Made by a program: the position numbers and the translations under genes. The notes below the pieces were generated by a model. It had not been told where the DNA came from. It searched no databases and saw only the letters and a program-made list of their open reading frames with translations. From Microbacterium sp. (lineage in GTDB: Bacteria > Actinomycetota > Actinomycetes > Actinomycetales > Microbacteriaceae), in contig QFPM01000006.1 in NCBI GenBank assembly GCA_003248655.1, positions 69,605 to 133,604 of the forward strand: 64,000 bases of DNA, given 5' to 3'. Shown here one piece after another: positions 61,567-64,000 of this stretch (its first letter is position 1; the number at the start of each line of letters is the position of its first letter).

Positions 61567-63084
61567 TCAGAACGGCGGGCGGTCGGCGGGATCGATGGTC
61601 GCGTTGACGTAGCGAGCCCAGGCGGGAGTGCCGGCGACCGAGAGGGCGACGGGTGGTGCGTTGTTTCGGTATCTTCGCTTGGTCGGCGAGATGAACTCGA
61701 GTGTTCCGCCGCCGAGTTGGATGACTTTCCACAGCGACGCGTGCTTGAGCGTATGGTGCCGCTTGCACAGGGCCTCGAGGTTGCCGGAGCAGGTCTTGCC
61801 GCCCTCTTCGAACGGGATCGTGTGGTCGACGTCGCACTTTGCGACGCGCCGCCGGCATCCGGGCCAGCGACAGTGCTGGTCGCGCGCGCCGAGAAGCCTT
61901 CGCAGGCGCTTGCTCGGGCGGTAGGTGTCGAGGCGGAGCGGCTCGTGCGTCACGGGATCGATCATCACCCGCTGCCAGCAGGGGGCGGATGCCGCGAGGA
62001 CGCGGGCAGTCTCGGCGTCGATCGGGCTCTCGCCGTCGAGCAGCGCGGGCTCGTCATCGAGCCCCGCGAGCGTCAGGACCGGGATCGTCACCTGCACCGT
62101 CGCGCGGATCGCGCCGAGGCCCGATTCGTCGAGCGCGGGCCGCCCGGTCAGAAGCAGGTCGCACATGAGATCGGCGCGGCGCTGGTCGAGCGTGCGCTCG
62201 TCGGGAGCCTCTTCGGCATCAGCCTCGCCGGGCACAGCCTCGCCGGGCACAGCCTCACCGGGCCCAATCTTGCCGGGCACAGCCTTGCCGGGCACAGCCT
62301 CACCGGGCCCAACCTTGCCGGGCTTAGCCTCGCTGGCATCCGCCGTCTGGATGGCATCCACCTCACCTTGAGCGACGCCCATCGCGGTGAGGCGCTCGAA
62401 GATGCCGTGGATGAGAGCCGCGGGACCATCGAGCAACAGGCGCGCGAGTCCGTCCTCGAGGTCGAAAGCGCGCACGCGGCGCTCTGCGAGCGCACGTCGA
62501 TGCGATTCGTCGATGATGTCGGGTTGCAGTCTCGCGGCGATGGCGCGGGCGAACTGGCGGGTCGCGGGTGCTGTCTCATTCTCGGCGTAGGGCAGGACGA
62601 GACGTTCGAGCTCCGCGCGGTTCTCGGGTGTCAGCGGCGCCGCGCTGTCGATGATCGCGGATGCGTGCCGCTCGTCGATCCGGCCTTCGCGGAGGGCCTC
62701 GAGCGTCACCCGATGGGTGCCGGCAAGGGCGGCACCATCGCCGAGCCACGTCGAGATCGTGCGCTCGCTGACGCGCAGCGCCGCCGCGAGCTCAGCCATC
62801 ACTTCGCGCAGCGGAATCGTGTCGCCGAGTTCGCGGTCGGGGCGCTCGGCCCGACGCTGCGCGACCCGGAGCGCAACGAGTTCGAGTGCCTCGGCGCACA
62901 CCTCCGCGCGTTCCGCCTGCAGCCGCGACATCTCCGCGCGGTTCGCCTCGGCACGCGTGACGAGCGCTGACAGCTCAGCCCAGTGCGGATCGACGGGAGA
63001 GTCGACGGACGCAGCGTCTGCAGACGACGTGAACCGCACCACGTGACGTGGCGGCTGCGGCGACTCGGCCGGTGGCTGTTCCAT
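61567..63084 (-). CDS. 13E12-type DUF222/HNH endonuclease, SOS-controlled
   Basis: A 505-residue protein of the actinobacterial 13E12 repeat family. A helical DUF222 domain covers about 40-330; the C-terminal HNH nuclease has CRWPGC, CDVDHTIPFEEGG (about 415) and LCKRHHTLKH. A run of seven PG-E/K-A-V-type pentapeptides (about 252-286) is encoded by 15-bp tandem repeats. ATG 63084 follows AGGAGCGCC; a longer reading would cross the promoter. A near-consensus promoter overlapped by a LexA-type box lies about 90 bp upstream, as for several M. tuberculosis 13E12 genes (established for that species). Confidence 0.88.
   Translation of the reverse strand: MEQPPAESPQPPRHVVRFTSSADAASVDSPVDPHWAELSALVTRAEANRAEMSRLQAERAEVCAEALELVALRVAQRRAERPDRELGDTIPLREVMAELAAALRVSERTISTWLGDGAALAGTHRVTLEALREGRIDERHASAIIDSAAPLTPENRAELERLVLPYAENETAPATRQFARAIAARLQPDIIDESHRRALAERRVRAFDLEDGLARLLLDGPAALIHGIFERLTAMGVAQGEVDAIQTADASEAKPGKVGPGEAVPGKAVPGKIGPGEAVPGEAVPGEADAEEAPDERTLDQRRADLMCDLLLTGRPALDESGLGAIRATVQVTIPVLTLAGLDDEPALLDGESPIDAETARVLAASAPCWQRVMIDPVTHEPLRLDTYRPSKRLRRLLGARDQHCRWPGCRRRVAKCDVDHTIPFEEGGKTCSGNLEALCKRHHTLKHASLWKVIQLGGGTLEFISPTKRRYRNNAPPVALSVAGTPAWARYVNATIDPADRPPF
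62227..62331. repeat. 15-bp tandem repeat inside the HNH gene
   Basis: Seven units of the type GCCGGGCACAGCCTC, with ACCGGGCCCAAYCTT as every third unit, giving a 45-bp higher-order period (units 2-4 and 5-7). It keeps the reading frame and codes a flexible linker. Confidence 0.85.
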
Positions 63085-63168
63085 GGCGCTCCTGACGTTG
63101 GCATTCAACGTCCGGTTGCACCGCCGGCTCATCCTTGCGACCACCTGAATGGAATGGCCGCCGATCTC

Positions 63169-63197
63169 AGTATAGAACACATGTTCTAAGAAGTCAA
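63169..63197 (-). promoter_or_regulatory. Promoter with overlapping SOS (LexA) box for the HNH gene
   Basis: On the minus strand: TTGACT (63192-63197), a 17-bp spacer and TATACT (63169-63174). The palindrome TAGAACACATGTTCTA (63173-63188) fills the spacer and touches the -10. Its core GAAC-N4-GTTC fits the actinobacterial LexA consensus CGAACRNRYGTTYG except for the outermost bases. Confidence 0.78.
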
Positions 63198-63250
63198 GAC
63201 CTGTCTTTAGAATCTTTCGTCGCACCCGTCCGTGCGCCGATATCCGCTCG

Positions 63251-63256
63251 TAGACT
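63251..63256 (+). promoter_or_regulatory. -10 box of the FBP-domain gene
   Basis: TAGACT ends six bases before ATG 63263; a leaderless transcript is expected. Confidence 0.5.
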
Positions 63257-63262
63257 GGCCGA

Positions 63263-63754
63263 ATGCTGCCGCTGACCAACGATCAGGTCCGTGCGGCGCT
63301 CGTGAACGCGTCGCCCGATGAGCGCGAGCGACTGGCGGTGCCCCTGTCGTTCGTGCTCAACGACTGGGACCACCTCGACTTTCTCGCCTGGCCCGACCCC
63401 GAAAACCGCGGCCGCGGCTACGTCATCATCGAGCACGGTGGCGAGCCCACGGGAGTCGTGCTGCACGCGGCATCCGGCGCCCGATCGCGCACCGCGCTGT
63501 GCAATCTGTGTCACACGATGCAGCCCGGAAACCAGATCGTCCTCTTCACTGCGCGCCGCGCGGGACCGGCGGGGGAGCGCGGCGACAGCGTCGGAACCTA
63601 CGCCTGCGCCGACCTCGGATGCCACGAGAACGTCCGTCTCGCGGCGCCCCTCGCGCCCAGCGAGATGCGCGCGAGTGTCGACCGTCGGATCGACGGCACC
63701 CGCCAGCGCGTCGAGGCATTCGTGGGGCGCGTGCTCGATTCGTGGCATCCGTGA
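63263..63754 (+). CDS. FBP-domain (FusB-like zinc finger) protein
   Basis: A 163-residue protein with the FBP C-terminal treble-clef domain found in EF-G-binding FusB proteins. N-terminal LTNDQVRAALVNASPDERERL and DHLDFLAWPDP; zinc ligands in CNLCHTM and CADLGC. FusB relatives rescue EF-G stalled by fusidic acid; the actinobacterial group is common and not proven to give resistance. The gene is divergent from the SOS-regulated HNH gene. Confidence 0.87.
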   Translation: MLPLTNDQVRAALVNASPDERERLAVPLSFVLNDWDHLDFLAWPDPENRGRGYVIIEHGGEPTGVVLHAASGARSRTALCNLCHTMQPGNQIVLFTARRAGPAGERGDSVGTYACADLGCHENVRLAAPLAPSEMRASVDRRIDGTRQRVEAFVGRVLDSWHP

Positions 63755-63816
63755 CGACCCGGTAAGATGGTGGATCGCGCCTCCGGTCGACTGGACAAGC
63801 CGGGCGGGTGCGCACT

Positions 63817-63898
63817 GGCGAGTTACCCAAGCGGCCAAAGGGATCTGACTGTAAATCAGCCGTCTTCGACTTCGGGGGTTCGAATCCCTCACTCGCCA
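63817..63898 (+). tRNA. tRNA-Tyr (GUA)
   Basis: An 82-nt class II tRNA. Acceptor GGCGAGT pairs with ACTCGCC, A discriminator; anticodon GTA at 63851-63853 in the loop CTGTAAA; long variable arm; T-arm GGGGGTTCGAATCCCTC. CCA is not encoded. Confidence 0.96.
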
Positions 63899-63906
63899 CT
63901 TTGTGA

Positions 63907-63955
63907 TGAGTCGCGTCATAGGCGACATGTGAGTCGCGTCATAGGCGACTTTTTT
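63907..63955 (+). terminator. Tandem hairpins and T-run after tRNA-Tyr
   Basis: The 20-mer TGAGTCGCGTCATAGGCGAC occurs twice (63907-63926 and 63930-63949). Each copy folds as GTCGC/GCGAC with a seven-base loop. The second is followed by six Ts, giving a factor-independent terminator. Confidence 0.75.
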
Positions 63956-63963
63956 GGGTGGGG

Positions 63964-63989
63964 GAGCCCGGCCATCGGCCGGGCTCTTT
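63964..63989 (+). terminator. Second hairpin terminator
   Basis: GAGCCCGGCC-ATC-GGCCGGGCTC, a perfect 10-bp stem, followed by TTT. It backs up the preceding terminator, or serves a convergent gene beyond the window. Confidence 0.6.
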
Positions 63990-64000
63990 CTGCGTGTTGC

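Overview
The window is chromosomal DNA of a high-GC actinobacterium, most likely a Microbacterium or close relative in the Microbacteriaceae. The signs are: about 70% GC; the heptamer GGATGCC/GGCATCC on both strands; a complete-looking menaquinone pathway; the actinobacterial mini ribosomal protein bS22 beside a BldC-like regulator; a 13E12/DUF222 HNH gene behind an SOS box; and many genes whose start codon sits 6-7 bases after a TANNNT -10 box, as in leaderless transcription. There is no phage, insertion sequence, CRISPR array or rRNA. The only tRNA is tRNA-Tyr at the right end.

Layout. 1-9974: 3' part of sbcC, a small membrane protein, a phosphopantetheinyl-transferase-like protein, nadE, a TM0106-type nuclease-helicase, a DUF3467 protein and upp. 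9985-13049: a tightly overlapping four-gene cassette resembling a type VII secretion substrate with a small helper and candidate partners. 13112-20705: tadA, an alpha/beta hydrolase, proC, a DUF559/AbiEi-like gene flanked by two copies of a palindromic repeat, the KtrAB potassium system, an ArsR regulator, BldC-like, bS22, a glutaredoxin-like protein and a Dabb protein. 20683-28842: an acyl-CoA ligase, a four-gene ABC importer, a YegP-like protein, an archaeal-type AspRS and a DedA protein. 28852-33535: a histidine phosphatase followed by cytochrome c maturation (TlpA-like, CcdA, ResB, CcsB). 33556-39097: a YhgE/Pip protein and a frameshifted MMPL exporter fused to a degenerate ATPase-like domain, divergent from a TetR gene across a tandem palindromic operator. 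39107-59685: menC, metH, a GNAT protein, a zinc-ribbon protein and a single-polypeptide ECF-type transporter, then menB, menE, menA, menD, a PPK2 kinase, menF, menG, a polyprenyl diphosphate synthase and an FprA-like reductase. 59696-64000: a hydrolase, a YajQ protein, the SOS-box HNH gene, an FBP-domain protein, tRNA-Tyr and terminators.

How the genes work together. The cytochrome c maturation block and the men/polyprenyl synthase genes jointly support a menaquinone-based respiratory chain. The order phosphatase-TlpA-CcdA-ResB-CcsB followed by dispersed men genes and YajQ recalls the Rv0525-Rv0566 region of Mycobacterium tuberculosis (from memory).

The most unusual content is repetitive. 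A palindromic repeat with AGAAACCAC/GTGGTTTCT arms occurs three times, once in frame inside metH. A 77-bp palindrome occurs three times. Degenerate palindromes make up an inter-domain linker of the ECF fusion protein. A fourth palindrome abuts a truncated membrane-protein start.
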